Below, piece by piece: positions 48,506 through 61,121 of a stretch of 64,000 nt of DNA. Both the position numbers and the translations under genes were made by a program. The number at the start of each line of letters is the position of its first letter. Position 1 is the stretch's first letter. Under the pieces are notes generated by a model. It was not told where the DNA came from and searched no databases. It saw only the letters and a list, made by a program, of their open reading frames with translations. Location of the stretch: assembly GCF_022201045.2 (NCBI RefSeq), contig NC_068557.1, forward strand, positions 31,039,501-31,103,500. The letters are read 5' to 3'. Source of the stretch: Citrus sinensis. Taxonomy: Eukaryota > Streptophyta > Magnoliopsida > Sapindales > Rutaceae.

Positions 48506-49540
48506 ATGGAAAATTATAAATACAGCTACAGGGGAAAGCAATTTGCATGCTCAAACAAAACGGACACATGTGTCCTGTTGTCTTCTAGAGTCCTGCCTCC
48601 TGCCTGTAAGTGCAACAGATCTCACACCCTTCTAAAGATTCTCTTTCATTTTTTTCAAAAGAGTAAGGAGCTCTCACTCAGTCAGTCACTCTCCTTTTCA
48701 CTGTTTTTGTTTTTGTTTTTGTTGTTGCATTATCTTTGTTGAGTTTGTTGCCAAGGACTGTCCTTTTCTTTTGAAAGAAACCCCCAGCTCCAGGAGTTGA
48801 AGTGCATGTGAAGTTGGTTGATAAAGATTAAAGAGAGATCTAATTGGCTTTAATGGTGAAAACGGTCACTTTGCTTTTTTGGGATTTTATTTTTTTCAGG
48901 TGACTTAACTCTAAGTAAACTCATTCTCTCATTCTTTGCACCCTTTTTTTTTTTGCTTTCCTTTTGATGTTACATCATCTTCTCTCAAGCCTTAAAGCTC
49001 CCTATTTTTTGCCCAAAAAAAAGTCTGATCTTTGGATTGGAGCTTTTACCATATGGGTCCTCTTTGATCTTTGGCTTGCTGGAGTTACTTCGCTTTCATG
49101 TTCAAGTTGAGGGGTGTAGCCATTGCTGTTGTTTGGGACTTTAAAGCTTGAATTTTTGGATTTGGTGACATGGGGTTTCAAGTTTAAGGTACTTCTGAGA
49201 TTTTTTTTTTTTTTTTTTTAGTTGCCGGTGCCGACGGGCTTTTGCCATTTGGAGAATTTGTTAGTGTTTGTGGAAAGTTTTGAACTTTATGGTGTTCTCA
49301 TTGCTACTGGGGCTGTTGCAATCTTTGTTTTTGATGAGGATCTTTGATTGCTTGAATTGTGGCATTATTATGAGGTTCTCTGATAAATCAGTTAAGTATT
49401 AAGAATTTTGGTTCCCTTTGAAATGCTGTAATTGTTGAAGATCTGTCTCAGTTTGGGAATCCTAAGAAAATGCAATATAGTCTGATTTATTTCCATAATT
49501 TACAAGAGATTATAATTTTGGACACATTAATGCTCTCATC
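48506..49540 (+). other. Probable promoter and 5' leader of the STICHEL-like gene
   Basis: Pyrimidine-rich DNA with CT- and T-rich runs (48690-48740, 48945-48960, 49200-49220) precedes the ATG. The leader contains several upstream ATGs and possible leader introns, but I could not fix exon borders with confidence. No convincing TATA box seen. Confidence 0.4.
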
Positions 49541-52500
49541 ATGACCAGGGCTGTCCGAGGTAGGATTTTGAAAGATGCAAATGGTGATATTAGTGATCAT
49601 CTACGCAACCACATACATTTAACGAATTGCATTCACTTGAAAAATCATATGCATAAGCATAGCCCCATTTTGGCTGATAGGTCTATTATGAGGGACCTTA
49701 TGGTTCTTCAGAGATCAAGGTCTCTTAGGGACCCCTCTGCCAGCCCTCCATCATGGCATTCGCCTTCTGTTGTTGATTTGCTTCCGAAGAAAGGCGACAA
49801 TGATGGCATGATTAGAGAGGGGAGAAGGTCTGTTGGCATTGAGCGTAGGAGGGATAGTAGTAGATTGTCAGGAAGCTCACCACAAATACCCAACTTCGTT
49901 ACTTCAAAAGTTGCTCCTGGTGAGGCCACTGGGTTTAATGATGGGGTAGCAGCAGCAATCAGTGAATGGAGTAGCAGGAGTGGAAATCGAGATGATAGAA
50001 GAATTAGGAGAGAAGAATCTAGTCGAAAGAGCAGGGCTGATCTTTTGGGTAGGAATGGGGAGGCTCCAGAAGATCAAGATGGTAATCATCTGGTTCGTGA
50101 TGTTATTTCAGGTAACTCTGAATTTAAAGATAGAAAAAGTAGACAGAAGGGGAGGCAAACCCAAGATGTTAGGGTTAAGACGCTCTCTGAGCAGTTGCAT
50201 GACATTCCAATGGACAGTGATGATTTAATTTCTTCTAATGTTCAATTTTGCGGTAGCCGCTCTGGATTGGAGAAGACTGGTGAGGAACATGGTGGCATCC
50301 GTGGTTACTCCAATGGATTGCATAGGGTAAAAAGGCGCAAGTTTCGAGGTGCCAGAAGAGCTCGGACTGCTTCAGCTCTGAGGGACGTTGGAGGTCAGAG
50401 CGAAATGTCTGTAGCTTCTAATTCGTTAGCTCAAGGCTTGGCGTGCCCAAAGTATCACATGGAAGAGGAAGATGAAGAATATGGGGAGCGTAATGTCACG
50501 AGGGCTCCAAGAAATGGGTGTGGGATTCCATGGAATTGGTCAAGAATTCATCATAGGGGCAAAACATTTCTCGACATGGCGGGAAGGAGTTTAACCTCTT
50601 GTGGTCTGTCAGACTCAAGGATAAGGAAAGCTGGTGGTGCTTCACACAGTAGGAATGTTCCTGATATGCCTCTGGTGTCTGATCGCTCAAGCTCATCTAC
50701 TAATTCTGGTGCAGAGGCACTTCCTTTACTTGTTGAGGCATCTGGATCACAAAGCACTGAACATGCAGGTTGGGTGCATGACTATTCTGGGGAGCTAGGT
50801 ATCTTTGCTGATCATTTACTGAAGCATGCTGTTGATTCTGACCTCGCTTCTGAAGGTAGATCTGGTGGCCAACAAAACCTGGGAGATAATCGCAATGGTA
50901 GACACCAAAATTTGACACAAAAATACATGCCGAGAACTTTCCGGGATCTAGTTGGACAGAATCTGGTAGCCCAAGCGCTTTCCAATGCTGTCATGAGAAG
51001 GAAGGTTGGATTACTGTATGTGTTTTACGGACCTCATGGGACAGGGAAAACTTCTTGTGCTCGCATTTTTGCTCGAGCTCTAAACTGTCAGTCTCTGGAA
51101 CAACCCAAACCATGTGGCTTTTGTAATTCTTGCATTTCTCATGATAGGGGTAAAAGTCGAAACATAAAGGAAGTTGGCCCAGTCGGTAATTTTGACTTTG
51201 AGAGCATCCTGGATCTACTAGACAACATGGTCACCTCTCGTCCACCGTCTCAGTACAGGATTTTTGTTTTCGATGACTGTGATACTCTGTCACCTGATTC
51301 CTGGAGTGCTATATCCAAGGTCGTAGATCGAGCACCAAGACGTGTGGTTTTTATTCTTGTCTCTTCGAGCCTTGATGCTTTGCCTCATATAATAATATCC
51401 AGATGCCAGAAATTCTTCTTCCCAAAGATGAAAGATGCAGATATTATCTATACTTTGCAGTGGATTGCATCCAAGGAAGGTATAGAGATTGACAAGGATG
51501 CTCTAAAACTTATTGCATCACGATCAGATGGATCTTTGCGGGATGCAGAGATGACCCTTGAGCAACTGAGTTTGCTTGGGCAGAGAATTTCAGTACCTCT
51601 GGTTCAGGAACTGGTACGTTTTTCTCATTTTTGGGCACAGAATCGGATTGTTATTGTTGTTTAAGTTCTCGCTAAATGTTGTTATATATGCATTCATGAG
51701 GAATTGAGTTTCCTAGCATAATCATTGCTTACCCTTCTCTAATTAGTATGTTTTCAATGTTCTTAATATGCTTAAAATGGTAGTGGCTAGCTCTGAACCA
51801 ATGTTATTCAAATGTTTTATTGGATATATGATTCCAACTATTGATTCCGTGAGGTATTACAAACCTACATGTCTTTTGAAAAATTTATGATCGTAGATTA
51901 GTGACTAAACAATATATTGTTATGAGATTTTTGGATAAAGTAAATCGGTGCTTCTTCTCTACTGATTATGACTCAGGCTCATCCCCATTTTCTTAGAATC
52001 AATGGTGTTGGTATCAGGGGCGGATCTTAATGGAGACTAGAGTGGGCCATGGCCCTGTAAAATTTCAATTTTTTTTAAATATACATGATGTCCCCTAAAT
52101 TATAGTAGAAATTAAAATATATCTCTAAACTATATATACATTATTCACTCCAGCCCCTTTAACCAAAGTTTTCAGCTTTCGCCCCTGGTTGGTATGCATA
52201 AATGACTCAAAATGTAAAAACTTTTCTCAGGTTGGGCTTATCTCTGACGAAAAGTTGGTGGATCTTCTTGATTTAGCACTATCTGCAGACACAGTAAACA
52301 CTGTGAAGAACTTGAGAGTGATAATGGAAACTGGTGTGGAGCCTCTAGCGTTGATGTCACAGCTTGCAACAGTTATAACGGATATACTTGCTGGTAGTTA
52401 TGATTTCACAAAAGACAGGCATAGGAGAAAGTTCTTTCGACGACAACCATGTGAGTCTAAAATTTGTTTCTTGCTCATGTGTTATATTGACATATCCGGC

Positions 52501-55500
52501 CTTTTGATTTTAATTTTGGTTTCAATTGTATTGACTCCTAGTGTTTGCAATATTTCTGACTGGACAGGAAAAAGAAAAGACTTTTGTGTTTGGTAAATTT
52601 AAAGATGTAGTTCTTATTTTACAACTTTTTTTTCACTTTTTTTTCCAAAAATATTGAACAGCTTTGCTGCTCCTGATATTCTTTTTGGAACATTTAAATA
52701 TTCAATGTTTTCTTCTCTGATCTTGAATTTTTTCCTTCAGAAATTCCATTGTTCTGTGTATCCTAGCTTGTTACAAGAATAAACCAATTGATCCAGCTTA
52801 ATCGTTTTTCTTTTTCTTTAATGCTTCTGTTCAGTATAATTCTTTCTCAAAGACTTTTTCATTGACTTTATTGGTTCCAGTGTCCAAAGAAGAGATGGAA
52901 AAACTGCGCCAAGCACTGAAAACTTTGTCTGAGGCTGAGAAACAACTGAGGATGTCCAATGACAAATTAACATGGCTAACAGCGGCATTGCTTCAACTTG
53001 CTCCAGATCAGCAGTATGTGTTGCCTAGTTCTTCTGCAGATACTAGTTTTAGCCATAGTCCCTTGGACCTCGAGAATGCAGGTGGAAGAGGTATGACCAG
53101 GAAGGGTGGTGAGCGTGCTGAGATTTCTAATAAAGAGACAGGCATGCCAATGAATGTTAGGTTGGAAAATTTCCATGCTGAAAATTCTGGTGATTTTATT
53201 GACGGAAATATGAGGAAAGGTATTAGTCTAGATAGAAAAAGACATACTGGGTCTGGGATGGCTCTTCAACAAAAATCTCCACTCTCCACTGGTGGCAGGC
53301 ATGTTTCAGGCAATAGCCGTAACGGAATTGAAGAAATCTGGTTGGAGGTCCTTAATAGAATTCAAAATAATGGTACAAAAGAGTTTTTGTACCGAGAAGG
53401 AAAGTTGATCTCTGTCAGTTTTGGTGCAGGTACATCCTAATGTTTATTATGCTCATTTAAGCATTATATGATTTGTGCAGCTCTATCGTGCTTTTAGAAA
53501 GATTTTGAACTTACTTAGCTTCTTATTTCCATATAATATGAGTTAACTTCTTGTTTCCATATAATGTGCATGAATTGTCATGCATTTGGGAGTGAATTTC
53601 AATTTTAAGAATTCTGAAGTTATTTAAGAAACTATTATAGAATGGAAGTGTCTTGACATTCATTTTTTCTGTAAAATTACGTACGACTCTCTCAAATCAA
53701 ATTGGAGAGCAGACCTTTACCTCTTTTAATGCTTTATTGAATCTGCTATGAGTATTTCACAATAGCTTCCCTTTGATTCTTATTGTCAAAAGTCAGAATA
53801 ATGAGTGGTTGAAGGATTCGTTTCCTTCAGTTCTTGAAGATTATATGTTTTTGCCAAGGGGCAATTCTGTGCTTTAGCTTTACCCAGCTATTTTTATACC
53901 GGAATACTTTCATGCCACCCTTTCGAGACATGGATTCATTCCCCTTCCAGTGAAATTATTCTTTGTTCATTTTCATTGGGTGCTATTAAGGAAAAGTGGA
54001 TGCTTACGTCTTGCACCAGTCGGTGACCAGACCAGAAGTGGAGTGAAATGCTGGAAATTAGAAGAATTTTTATTCCACCACTATTCTATCAGTTCTTCTC
54101 ACCATTAAAAGTGCATGCTTTCATTTTCATGCTCAGTGAATGGCTTACTCTGTCAAGTTCACTCTGATGGCTCATTGCTCCCACTTTTTGTAAAAGTTTT
54201 TTCCATTGTACAGTTTGTGTTACTTTATCATGTATGTGCAAACTTATAGCTGGTTAATAAATCTTAGGTTAACAAGTATAGGTCTTCTGAAACAGCCCCA
54301 AGAATACTTATTATGTTTCTCTACAAAGATTAATATAGGCACATTTGTTATCCAGTTGCTAGCATCATGATTTTCCACCAAAAATCAGCATATACTCAGG
54401 AGAATATACTTTTTGAAGCTCCGCTTGTATAATTTAATGTTTTGAAATTGCTTGCATGATGTGTATCATGCTACAATCGTGGCAAAACTTGGAGAGACAT
54501 TTGGTTTTGTTATCATTATGATTTTAATTGTTAATGCATTGTTGGGTCCTGTATAGTTGACGTGTGCTTCATTTCACCTTTTATCATTATCATTACTGAT
54601 CATATGCCATTTTGATGAATTGCCTTTCATATGTATAGAATATGTAAATTTAAGATTGCTTGATATTGCATTTTGGTTTGACACCAGGTTATCTGATAGT
54701 CTTTCTCTTATTATTATGTTTATTTTATCATTTAATTTGTTTATGCTTGTTTGGAAGGTTGACTATCTCTATCCACTCATTATTCTTTTTCAGCTCCAAC
54801 TGTGCAGTTGACATTTCGCTCGCATCTGACAAAATCTAAGGCAGAAAAGTTTAAGGATCAAATTTTGCAAGCATTTGAATCTGTTCTTGGCTCTCCACTG
54901 ACAATTGAAATTAGATGTGAATCGAAGATAGACACTCAAGCAGGTTTTCATCTCCCTCTTATGTTACCTGCCTCTAAAGATGGGTCATCTCAGATGGTCA
55001 TAGATTCGGAGTCTATTATTGGAAACAGAGGGCCCATGGCTGGGCCTATTGAAATTAGCAAAAGAATTCCGAGAGATGAAGGAATAAATGGAGCCAGTAG
55101 CCAAGCTCAGCAGTTACATTCTGAATCTCGTGAAATGGGAAGGACTGAAATTGTTGAAGTACCAGCTTCTCCAAGGGAAACTAAGGATCATGCAGAAAAT
55201 AGAGCAGACTACAGTAAACGAGCATCTCTTTCAGAAAGAAAGAAACTCGGAGAACAAAGTCAGTGTCAAAGCATTGTCAGAAGCAAGGTGTCTCTTGCCC
55301 ATGTAATTCAACAGGCAGAAGGATGTACACAGCGAAATGGATGGTCAAAACGCAAAGCTGTTTCTATTGCTGAAAAGCTTGAACAGGAGAATCTGTATGT
55401 ATTTGTGTTCTTTCCTGACTATCATGCTAGTTGTTTTTGCTTATAGTAAAAATAAGAGCTTTGCATAAACTTTAATCTTCCTCAAGAAAGTCCAACTCTA

Positions 55501-57222
55501 CTATTTGCTGAATATATTATTCCTGTAAAGATCATAACTGAATCCTCTTTCTTTTCCATCTTTTAGTGGAATTATATACTCTTTCTTTTCCATCTTTCAG
55601 TGGAATTATATACTTTACCCGCACATCTCATGGGTTGAGCTTTTTGCAATACCAAATGGAGTTAGTGCAGAGTATAATGGGTCCCTAATCATATTTTTGC
55701 TTGTAGTCTTGTCTTGGTGTAAACATATATATGCCCATCCAAAGCTATTGTTGGCCGAAGCTAACTAGTGCTACATCTTTATATGTTTGGCATGTGAAAT
55801 GCTGCTAAATATTCCACACTCTTTGAATCAACTCTTATGTTCTGCAAATTTACAGGAGATTGGAGCCTAGATCAAGAAGCTTACTTTGCTGGAAAGCATC
55901 TAAAGTAACTCGTCGAAAGGTAATTCATCTCAAGTGAACTTTTCAATATGATAGAGAAATTTTGAGAACACTTTCCCCTCATATTTAAAAAATGCATTGA
56001 TACCCTATTAGTGGTAGAAAGATTCCATTAAAGTTCAATATTTTTTTTTTCCATTTTATCCCTAGAATAGTTTTGATTTGAAATGTAGTCCAAGCTAGGT
56101 CAAACTTATGGCATTAAGATGGGCTTGCTATTACACAAATACCCTTACTATCTGACAAAAAGAAAAAGTATTCGAAAGTATTTGGCTGAAAATGGGTTAC
56201 TGCAAATTGTAATTCTCGTATATGTATTTGATTTTATAGTTACTCCCCTGTATACATTTTTTTTTCCCAAGGAGGTGTGTGGGCATGTAGCTTCAACAAT
56301 TATGTCTCAAAATGATTCCAAAAGAATATTTTTTGTCCGAAGTAGGGGTAATTGTGTAATACCAAACCCATGTAGGTCTAAATGCCATAGGTAAGGTATG
56401 ACAACTACCTACGACTGCATATCAAGTCAACATGATTCCATGGGTGAAACAGTAAAAAAAATTCGAAAAATTGTATTTTAATAGAATCTTTCTACCACAA
56501 CGGAGATATCAAGCAATTTTGAAATATAAGGGTATAAAAGAGGGGGAATTGCCCTAATTTGGGGGGAAAGGTTGGATTCCCCATGAAATTTTTTAAGGCT
56601 GTGATTGTGTCTACTTATTGTGATAAGGGCAAATGGTATTTTTTATGTGTGCATTCTATAGTAAAACATGGAACAACTTAAGATCATTTGTCTTAGGCCT
56701 TGATTAGTATTAAATTGTTGTGGCTTTCAGTGGAAAGAAAAAAAAAATTGTAACTATGAAATAAAAGTTAATAGTGCATAGTAAACATGACTTTTAAATA
56801 ATGATTTTGACAAAAAATAACAAATATATTATAAGTTTTTTATCATGCAAGTGTGAGATAAAAGCGTCTTAGTGTCGTAGCTTAGAAGTTAAGCTAGGCC
56901 TGCCCTACCACAATACCAAACAGGACCCTAGTGATTGTAATGGAACAAGTTTACTACATTTTGTGTGCTAGAACAAGCAGCTTACATTGCCGAAGTAGTA
57001 GTGCAGTATATCATCATTACCTTAACAAGATATAGCAAGTATTTTTAACTGTAGCCGGAAAGTTTGATGATTATTTAACTATGTATGTAATGTGACTCGG
57101 TTTTGTTTATGGACATGTGCATAAAGCAGATTTGTCGATTGAAAATTAGGAGGAGAAAACCTCTTTCGTTGCTGAAGCTTGTCTCCTGTGGAAAGTGCCT
57201 GTCTTCAAAATCTCCGAGGTAG
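49541..57222 (+). CDS. STICHEL-like protein (DnaX-type AAA+ ATPase fold)
   Basis: Exons 49541-51613, 52231-52450, 52881-53429, 54794-55394, 55856-55919 and 57130-57222 join in frame to 1199 residues. The N-terminus MTRAVRGRILKDANGDISDH and HLTNCIHLKNHMHK is characteristic of STICHEL-like 3/4. A basic KRRKFRGARRAR stretch near 264 could be a nuclear localisation signal. The DNA polymerase III gamma/tau-like region runs from about 460 to 700. Walker A is GPHGTGKT (497-504), a Cys4 zinc site has Cys516, 525, 528 and 531 (spacing C-x8-C-x2-C-x2-C), Walker B-like is VFDDCD, and sensor 2-like is GSLRDAE. A coiled coil follows (about 768-800), and the C-terminus ends KLVSCGKCLSSKSPR. STICHEL controls trichome branching; roles of the STI-like paralogues are poorly known. 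Introns 1, 4 and 5 carry inserted or duplicated DNA listed separately. Confidence 0.92.
52015..52187. mobile_element. 173-bp hAT-like MITE in intron 1 of the STICHEL-like gene
   Basis: Begins CAGGGGCGGATC and ends with GCGCCCCTG-type sequence (TTTCGCCCCTG), giving CAGGGGCG terminal inverted repeats. It is flanked by identical 8-bp direct repeats GTTGGTAT at 52007-52014 and 52188-52195. An 8-bp TSD with CAGGG(G)-type ends is diagnostic of hAT elements. The interior is noncoding. The downstream TSD ends 35 bp before exon 2 at 52231, placing the insertion close to the intron branch-point zone. Confidence 0.88.
55545..55612. repeat. Tandem duplication, 2 x 34 bp, in intron 4 of the STICHEL-like gene
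   Basis: Units at 55545-55578 and 55579-55612 share CTCTTTCTTTTCCATCTTT then AGTGGAATTATATA. They differ by one base: TTTTAG in the first, TTTCAG in the second. Both read as a polypyrimidine tract plus an AG acceptor, some 250 bp before the true exon 5 acceptor. Confidence 0.9.
55964..56584. mobile_element. 621-bp foldback transposon in intron 5 of the STICHEL-like gene
   Basis: The left arm (about 55964-56040) and right arm (about 56455-56584) are imperfect inverted repeats. GTGGTAGAAAGATTC on the left pairs with GAATCTTTCTACCAC on the right, with matching flanks ATTAAA and the terminal CTTTCCCC/GGGGAAAG runs. GAAATTTT occurs at both borders (55956-55963 and 56585-56592) and may be an 8-bp TSD. 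The 91-codon frame at 56119-56394 inside it shows no transposase motif. Superfamily uncertain. Confidence 0.65.
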
Positions 57223-58478
57223 GACGAGAACAATTTTGGGATGACTTTGAGAGCGGTTCGGTGTGTCAGATTACGTGGGTAATTAGCCATTTTTCTTGCC
57301 ACAATTCTAATAAATATAAGTTTATCTCTGATTAGAAGACGTAGGAAAGGAGCTTATATAGTGCACACCAGTTTCTTTGAATGAATTTCATATTTTTATT
57401 TCCGCCCATAGTAGGCATGTGAGTGTGATTTAACATGATACCGTGGGTTGTACAGGTAGGTAAGGAACCTGAAGATAAAAACTACATCTGATTCTTCTGA
57501 TCTAATTTTTATTGTTGGAAAGCATAAAGTGTCCATATTTGATTTGAGTTCAAAATCAAAATCAAAATTGATACTTTCTTTCTGGGTACACTGTTTCAAA
57601 TTGTGAATGCCTTAAATGCCTAGTTGCAAAAGCCAACGGACTCACGGTCATTATTTCCTAATAAATTAGTAGTGTGATAGAACGACCTGAACCTCATTGT
57701 TGTCGTCCCTCTTCTTCATTCAACAATCAAATATTGAATAAAAAGGAAGACTTGGATTTGTCGCATTTTTTAAACTCGGTGATGGTGTCGTGGTCGTGGT
57801 GGTCGTACATCTCTGTGTGTGCGCGCTCCTTGCCCGAAGTCTACGCAAGAGGCAATTCCTTTGTTATTTCGGAGTCATTGAACGATTGAAAGCGGTGGAG
57901 AAGGTATATATAATGTTTGATTATGAAATTAATTCTCCAGTTCCCATTTGCCAGTTATCACTAACCCTCTTATTTCAAGTTGAAATTGATAATTTTTAAA
58001 ATGAAGTAGACAATTTCAATATAATAGGTGACACGTGCAATGCATCCGCTCCAGCTTTTCAATTTTCATTAACCTAATCCTGCGGCCGGTTGGATGAAAT
58101 TAAAATCCGCGTGGCCGGCTGCGTCAGCTACTCAAATAATCGGATCACCAATTGCTGATTGTTCTTCGATCATTAAATAAATAAAACAAAACAAAACTAA
58201 TATAGTAAAAAATAAAGACGTGTGTCGTTCGCGAATGCAACCATTACTGTCTTTTTATTTAATCTTTTTGGTGGGAAGCGGCAACCATACAGTCGAAACC
58301 ACGCATTTGGGTAGGGCAGGCGGCAGCCAGCCACCTGTACCGTTGGCTTAATGAGGGTTGCCATCCACGTGTCATTTTTGCAGGTCACCGCGTGTATCAG
58401 AAATTGCCGGCAGCAACGACTCCCCTACGTGGCGGTATTAACTATGAATCTGTCTTATGATTTCTCGAAAGAAACTTA
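57223..58478. other. 3' flank of the STICHEL-like gene and spacer
   Basis: Presumed 3'UTR followed by GC-richer DNA near 58080-58440 that holds CACGTG-type words (CCACGTGTCA near 58367, TACGTGGCGG near 58426). Frames here are short and unsupported. Confidence 0.5.
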
Positions 58479-59098
58479 AGTAGCGTTTTTTTTTTAATTT
58501 AATGATTTAAAATAATTTAATTTAATTAATTAAATTAATTAGAGGTATTTATTTTTATAATTTAATAAGATTTTTTAGATAATTTTGACTTAATAAAATA
58601 AATTAATTTTTTTAGTTTTTTACTTAATGGAAAAATATGAATTAAGTCAATTACTTACTAATGTAAAAAATATTCTTATTTTATAATTTATTTTTCATGT
58701 TTATCCTAAAACTCACCCATAGACATTTACCCCACATAAAAATATCCATGTTTTTTCTTTCTTATATTATATATGATAAAATTTGAAATTTATGGTATTT
58801 TATATATTAAAATTTTAAAATAATTATGTATTCACTTGAATATAATTTTACTTATAAATGTTGAAATATTATGGTATTTAATATATTATTTATTTGACAT
58901 TCAAATTTAATAAAGATACAAATGTAAAAGTACATACTTTCAGCTTTTTAAGTTAAAAAAAACAAACAACGTAATATTTATTTTTCGAGATTCAGACGAA
59001 AAAATAAACATATTATTCAGATTTAGATATTTGGATCTATTCAAAATTCAGATTAATTCAGATCTATTCAGATATCAGACAAAAAAATAAACGCCACC
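58479..59098. mobile_element. Possible PIF/Harbinger-like MITE (about 620 bp)
   Basis: An AT-rich block with ends AGTAGCGTTT and (read inward) GGTGGCGTTTATTTTTTTG, bounded by TTA trinucleotides at 58476-58478 and 59099-59101. The right part contains repeated TTCAGAT/ATTCAGATCTATTCAG words typical of a common plant MITE type. A 3-bp TTA TSD fits PIF/Harbinger, but such a short TSD is weak evidence. Confidence 0.45.
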
Positions 59099-59101
59099 TT
59101 A

Positions 59102-60831
59102 CTCCAGCGATTTCCTGAGGATTAATGAACGGTGGAATGACCCCCGAGTTTGGTCTTGGTCCAACGTGGGCCGTCCCGTTCTTTGACTTTTTATAAGTTG
59201 ACCGCTCTCCAATCTTCTCTACGTACCATACGAGCCATACTAAAACTAAATTGGTAAGGGAGGACAGGTGGAAGCGTATCATTCCAGCTTGACTGTGAAC
59301 GTGACGAGACGGTTCCATCACGAGCTGACGCGTTCCCATGCAGAGCACAAAGACCAATCTCCGGCTTTATGGCTTCAGAATGAACCGGAAAAAAGAAAAA
59401 GGAACTCTATAATTTTTTTTTTCTTTTTTGGAATAAAACGAGGAAAATGCTACCAATTTTTTTTTTTTTTTTTTGTTTTCGGCAACATGTTAAGAACGGC
59501 CCGATTGACATAATTGTTATTATGCCAAAGATAAAGCACCAACTTACTGTGATCAGTTGGTTCATATGTGGCTTCCCTTTCTGTTGGAACATTGATTTTT
59601 AATCTTCAATCTTGTTTGAAAATGGATATTAAAGTGATTGGCTGATCAGAAAGATTTTCTTCATTTGGGGTACACTTGAAAAGATTATTAATGTGTTTTG
59701 GCCTAACAAAACCAATGAAGAAACAAGCAACCAAACCCTAATTCCAATTTCATTGATGGAGAAATCGAATTCGCTTGTACCTAAGCTTATCATGATCTTA
59801 TTTGTCACCTTTTAAGATCTCGATACATGTTATGTAAGGATTTCTTTTTTCTTTTTTTTTTTTGAAAATTTATGTAAGGATTTCTATTGTTGATTTTTGG
59901 GTTCCTCAAAGTTATTGTTACTTTGAGAAATTATTAAATAACCACCTAATTTATTCTGAGAAATTATTATCTCATTTCTTTTTTAATTTACCATCAAAAT
60001 ATTAAAAGCAACATAATATTTAACAGAATCTATGTTACAAAGCTATTTTACTTGCATCTTGAACTATTTAAAGTGGGTAAAAAGACAGTCTTTATCCCTA
60101 TCAAATATTTTTTTAATGATAAATCTCTTAAGAATAAATAATTACATTAAGAAACTTACGTCATCTTAATCGTTTTTTTTAGTGTTTATATTTATATTAT
60201 TTTAATAAATTCATTTAAATTATAATATGAAATTTAATAAGGGTAAAACTTTATATTTCTTATTAAAAAGTTATCAATTTACTACTTGCCTAATTAAAAT
60301 TGTAAAGTGGTATCATTTTGACTAAATTTATTTAAAATATTGAAATACTAAAAATATCCTTATGACGTCAGTATTTTAATAAAAATCTCAACAATGGTAA
60401 ATTAACAAGAAATAATATGTTAAATGAAAAAAAAATTGTTAGAATTCTTTAGTGATGAAACGATATGTTAAAATAAATTAGGTGTTCATTTAATAATTTC
60501 CTTTGCTACTTTTTTTTTTAAGATTATGATAACCATTTAATCTATATAATGTTCATCGCCTAATCTTTTAGATTGGCAATTTAATTTTTCCCACATTTGT
60601 TGTGAGAGTAGAATTTGAAGTTAAATTTAGAGCTGAGGATAAATTATATTTACGATGAAGCTAATCGGTGAGAACGAGATTCAAATGAGGGCAGATCCGC
60701 AGATACAGGTGAGATGTGATTCAAGAGCTATAAAGACTGCACAAATTTAAAATTTGAAAAGTTGAAAATAGAAAAAGGTAAAGAAGAAATGGGAAATACA
60801 ATTAACAGCAGGGACCTTGGAGTTTGTAATT
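59102..60831. other. Intergenic region, no gene recognised
   Basis: AT-rich DNA with T-runs. The opposing frames at 59064-59357 and 59268-59592 are unsupported. Confidence 0.6.
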
Positions 60832-61028
60832 AGTCAACTTGCGTTTGGGGCTTTTTAGCTTGTCGTTTTAGGCAAAAGCCTTTTAAAAATGGTAAAAGTC
60901 AAAGAAGCATTATAATTGCCAGATAGGACATTAACTGCAAAGATACCCCACCGATCGCAATCACCCCCTAAATTCCACCGCTCCTCTAATAAGTCACGCG
61001 GGCCCCACCGACTCTTTATTTTGGTCAA
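60832..61028. promoter_or_regulatory. W-boxes upstream of the PUB17-like gene
   Basis: Three W-box cores on the complementary strand appear as AGTCAA at 60832-60837 and 60897-60902 and GGTCAA at 61023-61028, about 1 kb before the start codon. PUB17/ACRE276 is rapidly elicited in defence, so WRKY control is plausible, but the hexamer is frequent by chance. Confidence 0.35.
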
Positions 61029-61081
61029 CCCCTCAATTGATCCAATTCCTATGCAGTGGCAATTGTACCTGCAGCCCCTCC

Positions 61082-61082
<1 letters not shown>

Positions 61083-61115
<33 letters not shown>
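61083..61115. repeat. (CT)n microsatellite in the PUB17-like upstream region
   Basis: About 16 CT units roughly 900 bp before the ATG. CT/GAGA repeats near plant transcript starts can be functional or merely polymorphic. Confidence 0.95.
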
Positions 61116-61121
<6 letters not shown>

